Shown here in pieces: positions 14,809 to 21,864 of a DNA stretch of 21,895 nucleotides; position 1 is the first letter of the stretch; each line of letters opens with the position of its first letter. The position numbers were made by a program, and so were the translations under genes. Below the pieces are notes generated by a model, which saw only the letters and a list, made by a program, of their open reading frames with translations, ran no database searches and was not told the DNA's origin. This DNA comes from CAG-582 sp964551965 (lineage in GTDB: Bacteria; Bacillota_I; Bacilli_A; RF39; UBA660), in assembly GCA_964551965.1 (NCBI GenBank), contig CAZKFB010000019.1, positions 1 to 21,895 of the forward strand, given 5' to 3'.

Positions 14809-15291
14809 CTATTGTTCTTTCTTATTATCAAAGAAAGCGTTAGGAGTAACTGCAGCTTCTTTATCCCAAGTAACGTTTTTGCTATAACCCATAATAGGAA
14901 GAACAAATCCATTGAAGATAACAGCTAGTACTATCCAACCAGTATCCTTATGTAATTTCTTAGACATATTATAGCAAATCATTACATTAGCAAATACTGT
15001 AGCAACTGAACCAACAAAAGTTAAAGAATCAATTCCTAATACACTTATAATTGTTGGAGCAAGAGCTAGTAAGAACCAATACCAATTAAGTCCAACCATT
15101 TCACATAAAGTATAAGTACTATAGAATGGAATGATTGACTTCCATCCTGGTTGACCAGCTTTAACAAATAGTTTCCAGTTACCAATAATAGCAAATACTG
15201 CATAAGCAATTAAAAGTAATACTAATACTACTAAGAAAATACCTAATCCAGCAATAATACCAGTTAATGCAGCTTCATCGTAACTCATCAT
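14809..15291 (-). CDS. small polytopic membrane protein, DUF5684-like
   Basis: This is a 160-aa membrane protein of unknown function. Four hydrophobic spans are visible, roughly residues 9-35, 72-90, 93-110 and 118-136. Between spans 1 and 2 lies the motif KLFVKAGQPGWKSIIPFYST, and later KLHKDTGW. This pairing of a PGWK-IPFY loop with a following [K/A]xxxGxG[W/F] helix is what I know from DUF5684-type proteins, often encoded near signal peptidases. The start chosen is ATG 15291-15289, with AAAGGA 7 nt upstream; a GTG two codons earlier is too close to that site. The gene is convergent with noc and lies 57 nt downstream of the PBP gene on the same strand, with an extended -10 of its own. It runs head-on to the expected replication fork. 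Confidence 0.7.
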   Translation of the reverse strand: MMSYDEAALTGIIAGLGIFLVVLVLLLIAYAVFAIIGNWKLFVKAGQPGWKSIIPFYSTYTLCEMVGLNWYWFLLALAPTIISVLGIDSLTFVGSVATVFANVMICYNMSKKLHKDTGWIVLAVIFNGFVLPIMGYSKNVTWDKEAAVTPNAFFDNKKEQ

Positions 15292-15313
15292 ACACACATC
15301 CTTTCCTAGGACT

Positions 15314-15322
15314 ATTATATCA
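15314..15322 (-). promoter_or_regulatory. extended -10 promoter of the DUF5684-like gene
   Basis: On the minus strand TGATATAAT, a TGn-extended perfect -10, lies 22 nt upstream of the chosen start. TTTACA is present further up but with a 19-nt spacer, which is long. Confidence 0.5.
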
Positions 15323-15348
15323 AAAAGAAAAAGATATGTGTAAAAAAA

Positions 15349-17116
15349 TTACTTTAGATATGGAATTTCTGTTCCATTTAAAAAATAGAATAGAGTTTTG
15401 GAGTTTTTATCGTATTTTCCNNNNNNNNNNNNNNNNNNNNNNNNNNNNNNNNNNNNNNNNNNNNNNNNNNNNNNNNNNNNNNNNNNNNNNNNNNNNNNNN
15501 NNNNNNNNNNNNNNNNNNNNTTTACCATTTAAATACATTACGGTTGGACTTAGTTCATCTTGAAATGCATAGTTATATGTACTAGTCATTGTTTCGTTTA
15601 GTATATAGGTTATTTTCTCTTCCAACACTTGCTCTTCATTCTGCTTATGTTCATATAATAAATTGCCATCTTTATCTTCAATTCTTTGAACAAAGAATAA
15701 ATCATTCCTCTTTCCCCCATTAGCTAGAGTATTATATGCATTAGCATAATCAAACATGTTTATTTCAGATGCTCCTAAAGCAAGACTAGGGTTACTTGGT
15801 AGATCTTCTTTTAATCCGGCGGTCTTAAGTGTATTAACTAAAGTAGATTCTCCTAAGAACAAATGGGTTTTAACAGCATAGATATTATCACTGTAGGCGA
15901 GTGCAGCCGCCATAGATATCTCTTTATTGGCATAATGATCATTATAGTTAGTAGGTGCATATTTTTTATCATTGGCAAATACGAATGTTGTTTTTTCAGA
16001 TTTAAAAGTTGATGCTGGAGTCATTCCATTACTTAATGCTCCATAATAAAGAAAAGGTTTAATAGTAGATCCTACTTGTCTTTTAGACTCCATAACACGA
16101 TTATATTGACTCTTTGAGTAGTCAACACCTCCCGCAAGAGCTAATACTTTGCCAGTTCTAGGTTCAACAACAATACCTGAAAATTGTGCATTACCACTAT
16201 CAAAGTTTTTATTTATTGATTCTTCCATTTTGGTTTGAGTATCCATATCTAAATTGGTAAATATTCTTAAAGATCCTGTAGAAATTAACGAGTCTGGTAT
16301 AACGCTCAAACTCTTAACCTCATCAATAACGGCATTTTGATAATACATAAGAGTATTTAAATTATTATTTTGATGTTTTCCATATAGCTCTATACCATCA
16401 AAATCTAGAGTATTAAACTCTTCGTCACTTATAATATCTTCATCATGTAAATAATTAGCTACGATATTAAATCTCTTCTTAGAAGATTCTTTATTAGAGA
16501 TAGGATTATAATTATTCGGACTTCTAGGAATACCGGCTAGTATTATTGCTTCTTCCGTACTTATATCACTTATATCTTTATTAAAATAATATTGACTAGC
16601 ATCTTTTATACCATAAATACCATTACCAAAATAAATGGTATTTAAATATCCTTCTAATATCTCATCCTTTTTATAATGAGTTTCTAATCGCATAGTTAAA
16701 ATAGCTTCATTAAATTTTCTCTCCCAAGTCTGATCGAAGTCTAAAAATAGATTCTTAACATATTGCTGACTTATACTAGAGGCTCCCGCTGTAATTTTAC
16801 CTGCTTTAATATTATTAAACATCGTTTTAGCAATTCTTAAGATATCAAATCCTGCATGATAATAGAAATATTTATCTTCAACATTAATAATATATTTCAA
16901 ATAATCTTCATCTATATTATCTAAACTAACCCATTCTGAGTTATTACTACCTTGATATATTAAATTATCTTTATTATCAAATAAAAGGTAAGAATTAGCC
17001 GTATTTAGGGAAATAGGAGGTAAAAAATAAGCATATATATAAAATCCCGCAAGAATAGTTATTCCAGCAATTAGACAAATGGTAAATATTTTAAGTAATT
17101 TTTTTCCAAGTTTCAT
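15349..17116 (-). CDS. class A penicillin-binding protein, interrupted by an assembly gap
   Basis: This is a bifunctional peptidoglycan transglycosylase/transpeptidase, anchored in the membrane with its domains outside. The start chosen is ATG 17116-17114, 6 nt behind AAAGGG; the ATG two codons earlier touches that site. There is one membrane span (residues 8-30). The GT51 domain shows NVEDKYFYYHAGFD with catalytic Glu80, GASSISQQYVKN (111-122) and RKFNEAILTMRLE. The transpeptidase domain shows the serine motif STIK (350-353) and SDN (409-411). The KTG motif must lie in the N run at 15421-15520. After the gap the frame that reads on is not the one implied by exactly 100 bases. It gives GKYDKNSKTLFYFLNGTEIP and stops at 15351-15349, a C-terminus typical of the family. 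The 100 N are therefore a placeholder, and the gene is probably intact in the organism. Confidence 0.9.
15421..15520. other. assembly gap (100 N)
   Basis: A run of exactly 100 N, the conventional size for a gap of unknown length. It sits inside the transpeptidase domain of the PBP gene. 100 is not a multiple of 3, yet open frames on both sides end exactly at codon boundaries, so the true length differs. Confidence 0.99.
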
Positions 17117-17128
17117 AGACATCCCTTT

Positions 17129-17134
17129 ATTATA
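17129..17134 (-). promoter_or_regulatory. -10 element of the PBP gene
   Basis: On the minus strand a perfect TATAAT lies 12 nt before the chosen PBP start, leaving a leader of only a few bases that begins near the ribosome binding site. No good -35 is seen. Confidence 0.35.
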
Positions 17135-17156
17135 TTGGCTATTATCACCTAAATTA

Positions 17157-17165
17157 TGATAAAAT
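17157..17165 (+). promoter_or_regulatory. extended -10 candidate for the DUF1934-like gene
   Basis: TGATAAAAT has the same extended -10 as the rpoE promoter downstream. It lies in the 71-nt divergent gap with the PBP gene. TTGGCT at 17135-17140 would be a -35 with a long 19-nt spacer. Confidence 0.35.
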
Positions 17166-17187
17166 ACTCACATAAGTTGGTGATATA

Positions 17188-17526
17188 ATGCAAACATTAA
17201 TATTTAAATTAATTAGTAATAAAGAGACATTAATAAATGAAAGTACTTCATATTATATAAAAGATAATATAATTAATTTTAAAATCAACGATGAATTATA
17301 TAGTTATAATTTAGAAAACAATATTCTAATAAAAACTAATAAAGAATATAAAATTACTAATGATTTTGAAAATTATAATATTATAATTGAAATACCTGAA
17401 AGTAATTCTATGTTTAATATGGAAATATTAGATTATACTATACATATTGATAATAATAAGATACTCATAAAATATAAATATTTAGGCGATGAAGAAATCG
17501 AAAATAGTATATTTATAGAATATTAG
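17188..17526 (+). CDS. DUF1934 (YwiB)-like small beta-barrel protein
   Basis: A 112-aa protein rich in Asn, Ile, Lys and Glu, with alternating hydrophobic and polar residues that suggest an all-beta fold. The pattern fits the DUF1934/YwiB family: a first strand with FKLISNKETLINES, then INFKINDELYSYNLENN, and a final pair of strands (YTIHIDNNKILIKYKYL, then a last strand ending SIFIEY). It is shorter than YwiB (about 140 aa) and no catalytic motif is visible. A GGTGAT ribosome binding site lies close to the ATG. It stands directly upstream of rpoE and divergent from the PBP gene. In Firmicutes this family is often found near argS and rpoE, which supports the assignment, but it rests on pattern and context, not on strong motifs. 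Confidence 0.5.
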   Translation: MQTLIFKLISNKETLINESTSYYIKDNIINFKINDELYSYNLENNILIKTNKEYKITNDFENYNIIIEIPESNSMFNMEILDYTIHIDNNKILIKYKYLGDEEIENSIFIEY

Positions 17527-17535
17527 ATATTTTTG

Positions 17536-17563
17536 TTGACATACATGATTATTATGATAAAAT
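17536..17563 (+). promoter_or_regulatory. promoter of rpoE
   Basis: A perfect TTGACA (17536-17541) and TAAAAT (17558-17563), preceded by TGA as an extended -10, are separated by 16 nt. Transcription would start near 17570, giving a leader of about 70 nt before the rpoE ATG. No riboswitch-like structure was recognised in that leader. Confidence 0.75.
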
Positions 17564-17640
17564 TATTATTGTTTTAAGTATCAATTATTCAATTTATAAC
17601 ATATCATATAATGTTTATTTGAATATTAGGAGGAATTATT

Positions 17641-18078
17641 ATGAAAACAATTAAATTAACAAGTGAACAAATTGAGCAAATGTCTTATACTGACGTTGCT
17701 AATCTTGTATTAAAAGAAAATGGAAAAAAGATGAAGATACAAGATTTATTTCAAAAAGTAATTAAACTAATGCAATTACCTGATAGTTATTTTGAGAGTA
17801 AGATAGGAGATTTCTTTGGTCTATTATCAACTGATAAAAGATTTACAATGTTAGAGAAAGGTTTTTGGGATTTAGCTGAAAATCACTCTAAAAAAGTAAT
17901 CATTGATGATGAGGAAGATGAAGAAGAAATTGATGCTACAGAGATCGAAGATGAAGAAATCGAATCAGAAGATGATGAGGTTAACTATGATGATGACACT
18001 GTAGATGATGATGAGGAAGATGATGACTTAAAAGATTTAGTTATCATGGATGATGGTGAAAACGAAGAAATGATGTAA
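17641..18078 (+). CDS. rpoE: RNA polymerase delta subunit
   Basis: RpoE (delta) is a Firmicutes-specific RNA polymerase subunit that displaces nucleic acid and speeds enzyme recycling. It is 145 aa. Residues 1-80 form the HARE-HTH domain, with MSYTDVANLVLKENGKKM and FFGLLSTDKRFTMLEKGFWDL as clear family stretches. Residues from about 89 are an almost wholly Asp/Glu tail, the intrinsically disordered acidic region of delta. AGGAGG (17628-17633) stands 7 nt before the ATG, behind a strong promoter. prfA follows 21 nt after its stop. Presence of this subunit supports placement in the Bacilli. Confidence 0.95.
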   Translation: MKTIKLTSEQIEQMSYTDVANLVLKENGKKMKIQDLFQKVIKLMQLPDSYFESKIGDFFGLLSTDKRFTMLEKGFWDLAENHSKKVIIDDEEDEEEIDATEIEDEEIESEDDEVNYDDDTVDDDEEDDDLKDLVIMDDGENEEMM

Positions 18079-18099
18079 TCCAGTAAAGGAAGCGATTAT

Positions 18100-19161
18100 A
18101 TGATAGAAAGATTAGAATTCATAGAAAGTAAATTTCATGAGATAGAAACCGAACTTGCAAATCCGGAAGTTTTAAGCGATTATAACAAGATGAAAAAATT
18201 ATCTCAAGAAAAGAGCAATCTTGAGGGTATTGTTAATAAATATCATGAATATACGAAATGTATGGATGATATTCAAGAACTAAAGAGTCTAGTTAATGAT
18301 CCAGAAATGGGAGAAATGGCCAGTTTAGAACTTGAAAGCAATCAAAGTAAATTAGTGAGTCTTGAAGATGAATTAAAGATATTATTAATACCTAAAGATG
18401 AAAATGATGGTAAGAATATTATAATGGAAATTCGTGGAGCTGCCGGAGGAGATGAGGCAAATATCTTTGCTGGAGATCTCTATCGTATGTATACAAGATA
18501 TGCCGAAAAACAAGGCTGGAAGATTGAGATATTAAATGCTCAAGAAGGAACGAGTGGTGGATATTCCCAAATAGAATATTCTATTAAAGGTGAGAATGTA
18601 TATTCAAAGTTAAAGTATGAAAGTGGTTCTCATCGTGTACAAAGAGTACCAGTAACCGAGTCACAAGGAAGAATTCAAACTTCTACAGCTACAGTTGCTG
18701 TTATGCCGGAAGCTGAAGACTTAGATTTTGAACTAGATATGAATGAATGCCGTATCGATATAACTCGTGCTAGTGGATGTGGAGGACAAGGAGTAAATAC
18801 AACTGACTCAGCTGTTAGACTTACTCACTTACCTACCGGAATAATCGTTTATAGCCAACAAGAGAGAAGTCAAATAAAGAATAAGGAAATAGCTATAAAG
18901 ATTATGAAAACGCGTCTATATGACTTGAAATTGCGTGAAAAAGAGGAAGCTGAAGGCGAAATGCGTAGAAGCAAGATTGGTACAGGAGATCGTGCTGAAA
19001 AGATAAGAACTTATAATTACCCACAAAATAGGGTAACTGACCATCGAATTGGCTTCAGTGTAATGAACTTAGATCGCGTAATGGATGGCGAACTAGATGC
19101 TATAATCGAAGCATTAATAGCTGAAGATCAAAAAAGAAAGTTAGAAAATGAACAAGATTAA
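18100..19161 (+). CDS. prfA: peptide chain release factor 1
   Basis: RF1 ends translation at UAA and UAG. It is 353 aa, normal. The stop-codon recognition motif is PVT (184-186) in RVQRVPVTESQGR, the PxT form of RF1 (RF2 has SPF). The GGQ peptidyl-hydrolysis motif is at 228-230 in ASGCGGQGVNTTDSAVRLTH. The domain 1 helices have IRGAAGGDEANIFAGDLYRMY. AAAGGA lies 9 nt before the ATG. prmC, whose product methylates the GGQ glutamine, overlaps the 3' end by 14 nt, the usual coupling. Confidence 0.97.
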   Translation: MIERLEFIESKFHEIETELANPEVLSDYNKMKKLSQEKSNLEGIVNKYHEYTKCMDDIQELKSLVNDPEMGEMASLELESNQSKLVSLEDELKILLIPKDENDGKNIIMEIRGAAGGDEANIFAGDLYRMYTRYAEKQGWKIEILNAQEGTSGGYSQIEYSIKGENVYSKLKYESGSHRVQRVPVTESQGRIQTSTATVAVMPEAEDLDFELDMNECRIDITRASGCGGQGVNTTDSAVRLTHLPTGIIVYSQQERSQIKNKEIAIKIMKTRLYDLKLREKEEAEGEMRRSKIGTGDRAEKIRTYNYPQNRVTDHRIGFSVMNLDRVMDGELDAIIEALIAEDQKRKLENEQD

Positions 19162-19882
19162 AGGAATTACGGATAATGATTATCAATTATTGAAAGAAAA
19201 ATATGATAATTTAGAACCAATAATTGAAAAATTAAATAATAATTATCCCGTTCAATACTTAATTGGTAATGTATCTTTCTATGGTTATAATATAAATGTC
19301 GATGAAAGAGTACTAATACCTCGTTTTGAAACCGAATATTTAGTTGAAAAAACCATAGATTTAATTAAAAAAAAGAATTTAGTTAATAATAAAGTATTAG
19401 AAGTAGGTACTGGTTCTGGATGTATTTCTATTGCACTTAAAAAAGAAATACCAACACTAAAAATTACTGCCATTGATATGAGCAAAGATGCTCTAGATTT
19501 AGCAAAGTCTAATGCTTTAGAAAATCAAGTAGATATAAAATTCTTAAATGAAGATTTATTTAATTATCAACCTAAAGAAAAGGTAGATATATTAATATCT
19601 AATCCACCATATATAGGTTATGAGGAAGTAATTGATCCAAAAACCAAATATGAACCGTGCGAAGCATTATATGCTGATGATTCCGGTATGAAATACTATA
19701 AGTATATGATAGATAATTATGAACGCTTTTTAAATGATAAATTTATCATGGCTTTTGAAATAGGTTATCTACAAGGTGAGTCTTTATTAGAATATACTAA
19801 AGAAAAATTACCCAAATCAATAGCATATATCGAAAAGGATTTGGGTGGAAAAGATCGATATCTTTTTATAATAAGTGAATAA
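19148..19882 (+). CDS. prmC: peptide chain release factor N5-glutamine methyltransferase
   Basis: PrmC (HemK) methylates the Gln of the GGQ motif in release factors. The Rossmann SAM site is EVGTGSG (85-91) and the catalytic NPPY is at 152-155 in ISNPPYIGYEE. PVQYLIG (34-40) and RVLIPRFETE are the conserved entry to the catalytic domain. The protein is 244 aa, short for the family (about 275-290), because only about 33 residues precede PVQYLIG. The N-terminal helical domain that binds the release factor is therefore reduced. The start is placed 14 nt inside prfA with only a weak purine-rich ribosome binding site, so translation is probably coupled. Confidence 0.94.
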   Translation: MNKIKGITDNDYQLLKEKYDNLEPIIEKLNNNYPVQYLIGNVSFYGYNINVDERVLIPRFETEYLVEKTIDLIKKKNLVNNKVLEVGTGSGCISIALKKEIPTLKITAIDMSKDALDLAKSNALENQVDIKFLNEDLFNYQPKEKVDILISNPPYIGYEEVIDPKTKYEPCEALYADDSGMKYYKYMIDNYERFLNDKFIMAFEIGYLQGESLLEYTKEKLPKSIAYIEKDLGGKDRYLFIISE

Positions 19883-19890
19883 AAATTATT

Positions 19891-19929
19891 AAATTACCCC
19901 ATTAAATAATTAGAAAGGGTAATTTTTTT
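19891..19929 (+). terminator. terminator of rpoE-prfA-prmC, abutting the spoIIR start
   Basis: AAATTACCC (19891-19899) and GGGTAATTT (19917-19925) form a 9-bp stem with a 17-nt loop, followed by T to 19929. The next base is the A of the spoIIR ATG. The only plausible spoIIR ribosome binding site, AAAGGG (19914-19919), has its GGG in the right arm of the stem. Confidence 0.75.
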
Positions 19930-20445
19930 ATGAAGAAAATATTAATAATAGTAGCAATTGTAATAAGTATTTTATGTATAAATAAGAAAGATGAGGTAAT
20001 TATTCCAAACAATGCAATTAGATTTAGAGTTATTTCATCATCTAATACTTTGAGTGATCAAACCATAAAAAATAAAGTAAGCAAGAATATTCAAAACAAG
20101 ATATATGAATTAACAAAGAATACTAGTACTTATGCAGAAACTAAAAAAGTATTAGATAATAACTATGAATATTTAAAAGATTCCATTGAAGAAGAACTAA
20201 AGAATAACAATGTTAACTATAGTTATCATCTAAATATTGGAAGGAATTACTTTCCTAGTAAAGAATATAAGGGAATTAAGTATGATGCCGGTTACTATGA
20301 TTCAGTATCTATTGAACTTGGTAATCACGATGGATTAAATTGGTGGTGTATAATATATCCTCCTCTATGTTTACTTGATGAAGATACGACAGATATTGAA
20401 TATACAACATTAGCTCAAGAACTTATAGATAATGTAAAAAATTAG
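19930..20445 (+). CDS. spoIIR: stage II sporulation protein R
   Basis: SpoIIR is made in the forespore and secreted across the septum, where it triggers SpoIIGA to cleave pro-sigma-E in the mother cell. The N-terminus (residues 3-17, ILIIVAIVISILCI) is a signal or membrane segment. Family signatures are IPNNAIRFRVISSSN (25-39), the SDQTIKNKV helix, YFPSKEYKGIKYDAGYYDSV and the strongly diagnostic NWWCIIYPPLC (137-147). It is 171 aa, shorter than the Bacillus protein (about 224). It lies after prfA-prmC, a neighbourhood also seen in Bacillus. The start is unusual: the ATG touches the T run of a terminator hairpin and its ribosome binding site lies in the stem. A forespore sigma-F promoter would be expected, but I see no convincing one. 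Confidence 0.92.
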   Translation: MKKILIIVAIVISILCINKKDEVIIPNNAIRFRVISSSNTLSDQTIKNKVSKNIQNKIYELTKNTSTYAETKKVLDNNYEYLKDSIEEELKNNNVNYSYHLNIGRNYFPSKEYKGIKYDAGYYDSVSIELGNHDGLNWWCIIYPPLCLLDEDTTDIEYTTLAQELIDNVKN

Positions 20446-20465
20446 TAAATTCTATTCATGATTCA

Positions 20466-20494
20466 TTGACTTAAAAATATATTAATAATATAGT
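20466..20494 (+). promoter_or_regulatory. promoter of murA
   Basis: TTGACT (20466-20471) and TATAGT (20489-20494) each match 5 of 6 consensus bases and are 17 nt apart. Transcription would start near 20501, about 23 nt before the murA ATG. Confidence 0.7.
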
Positions 20495-20523
20495 AAAATT
20501 GAATATCTCTAATGAGGTGAATT

Positions 20524-21777
20524 ATGAAAAAATTAGTAATTGAAGGAAATCACATATTAAGTGGTACAGTTCATATTGGTGGAGCAAAGAACAGTATCGT
20601 TGCTCTTATACCAGCAAGTATATTAACAAAAGGGAAATGTGTTATAGAAAATGTTCCTGATATATCTGATGTTAGAATCTTAATTGAAACATTAAGATAT
20701 CTAGGATCAAAAGTCGAATTTAAAGATGAAATATTAACTATTGATAATAGTAATGTTAAACCAAAACCTATTACCGAAGAATTTGCAAGTAAGATAAGGG
20801 CATCATATTACTTTATGGGTTCTTTCTTAGGTAAATTTCAAAACGTAGATATCTCTTGTCCTGGCGGATGCGTAATTGGTTCTCGTCCGATTGATATACA
20901 TGTAGAAGCATTTGAAAAAATGGGTGTTAAAGTAAATGAAGAAGATGGACATTATGTAATGAATGCAAGAACTTTAGAAGGAAAGAATATCTTCTTTAAT
21001 TTTCCTTCGGTAGGCGCAACAATAAATGTTATGTTAGCAGCCGTTTTAGCTAAAGGTAAGACAAAGATAATTAATGCTGCAACGGAACCAGAAATAACAA
21101 ATGTTGCTTCCTTCTTAAATTCAATGGGAGCTAAAGTATTCGGTGCGGGAACTTCGACAATTGAAATCACCGGAGTTGATGAATTACATGATGGTTATGC
21201 AAAAGTAATTCCCGACCGTATTGAAGCTGGAACTTATTTAATCATAGGTTCTCTATTAGGAAAAAACTTTAAAGTTGCCGATATAATAGAAGAACATTTA
21301 TTAGCTCTTATATCTAAACTAGAAGATGCGGGAGTAAAACTAAAAGTAGAAAATAATACGATAACTGTAAATAAAACAAAGAGTCTAAAAGCTGTTAATA
21401 TTAAGACGGGTGTATATCCAGGATTTGTAACTGATTTAGGCCAACCTATGAGTGCATTCTTAACGCAATGTGAAGGAGAATCTCTATTTGAAGAGACAAT
21501 CTATGAGAATAGATTAAGACATGTACCACATTTAAATAATATGGGTGCTGATATTAAAGCATTTGATAAAAAAGCAATTATACGCGGTAAAACTAAGCTA
21601 ACCGGTAGAAAAGTTAAAGCAACCGATTTACGAGCTGGAGCAGCTATGTTAATTGCTGGTATGGTAGCTAATGGAACAACAACTATCTATAATATTGAAC
21701 ACTTACTACGCGGATATGAAAGATTGGTAGATAAATTAAATAATGTAGGTGCAAATATAAAATTAATTGATGAATAA
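20524..21777 (+). CDS. murA: UDP-N-acetylglucosamine 1-carboxyvinyltransferase
   Basis: MurA performs the first committed step of peptidoglycan synthesis, moving enolpyruvate from PEP to UDP-GlcNAc. It is 417 aa, normal. Lys22 and Asn23 in GGAKNS are the substrate-contacting residues. The active-site Cys116 is present in CPGGCVIGSRPIDIH, the residue that fosfomycin alkylates, so no Cys-to-Asp resistance form is seen. Further signatures are SVGATINVMLAAVLAKG, DRIEAGTYL, DLGQPMSAFLTQ and DLRAGAAMLIAG. GAGGTGA precedes the ATG and a good promoter stands upstream. Bacillus has two paralogues (murAA and murAB); the nearby rpmE and prfA-prmC recall the Bacillus murAB neighbourhood, so a second murA could exist elsewhere. 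With the PBP it shows that the cell has a wall. Confidence 0.97.
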   Translation: MKKLVIEGNHILSGTVHIGGAKNSIVALIPASILTKGKCVIENVPDISDVRILIETLRYLGSKVEFKDEILTIDNSNVKPKPITEEFASKIRASYYFMGSFLGKFQNVDISCPGGCVIGSRPIDIHVEAFEKMGVKVNEEDGHYVMNARTLEGKNIFFNFPSVGATINVMLAAVLAKGKTKIINAATEPEITNVASFLNSMGAKVFGAGTSTIEITGVDELHDGYAKVIPDRIEAGTYLIIGSLLGKNFKVADIIEEHLLALISKLEDAGVKLKVENNTITVNKTKSLKAVNIKTGVYPGFVTDLGQPMSAFLTQCEGESLFEETIYENRLRHVPHLNNMGADIKAFDKKAIIRGKTKLTGRKVKATDLRAGAAMLIAGMVANGTTTIYNIEHLLRGYERLVDKLNNVGANIKLIDE

Positions 21778-21780
21778 TTC

Positions 21781-21808
21781 TTGATTTTTAATGATTTTAT
21801 GTTATACT
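21781..21808 (+). promoter_or_regulatory. promoter of rpmE
   Basis: TTGATT (21781-21786) and TATACT (21803-21808, 5 of 6), the latter preceded by TGT as an extended -10, are separated by 16 nt. It begins 3 nt after the murA stop; no terminator lies between. Confidence 0.65.
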
Positions 21809-21827
21809 AAACAAGTAATGAATTTCT

Positions 21828-21846
21828 ATAACTTAAATTAAGTTAT
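21828..21846 (+). promoter_or_regulatory. palindrome in the rpmE leader, possible r-protein leader
   Basis: ATAACTTAA and TTAAGTTAT form a perfect 9-nt palindrome around one A. In RNA this gives at least a 7-bp stem with a 5-nt loop, ending 6 nt before the rpmE ribosome binding site. Firmicutes L31 mRNAs are known to carry autoregulatory leaders; whether this is one is inference. Confidence 0.4.
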
Positions 21847-21864
21847 GGCGGAAGGAGGATTTAG

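Noticed and set aside
15267..15563. Plus-strand open frame spanning the N run
   Set aside because: It is antisense to the PBP gene and open only because N codons cannot be stops.
19877..19907. Sigma-G/F-like promoter before spoIIR (GAATA, 18 nt, CATTAAA)
   Set aside because: The -10 matches poorly and lacks the GG expected for sigma-F; kept only as a hypothesis within a finding.
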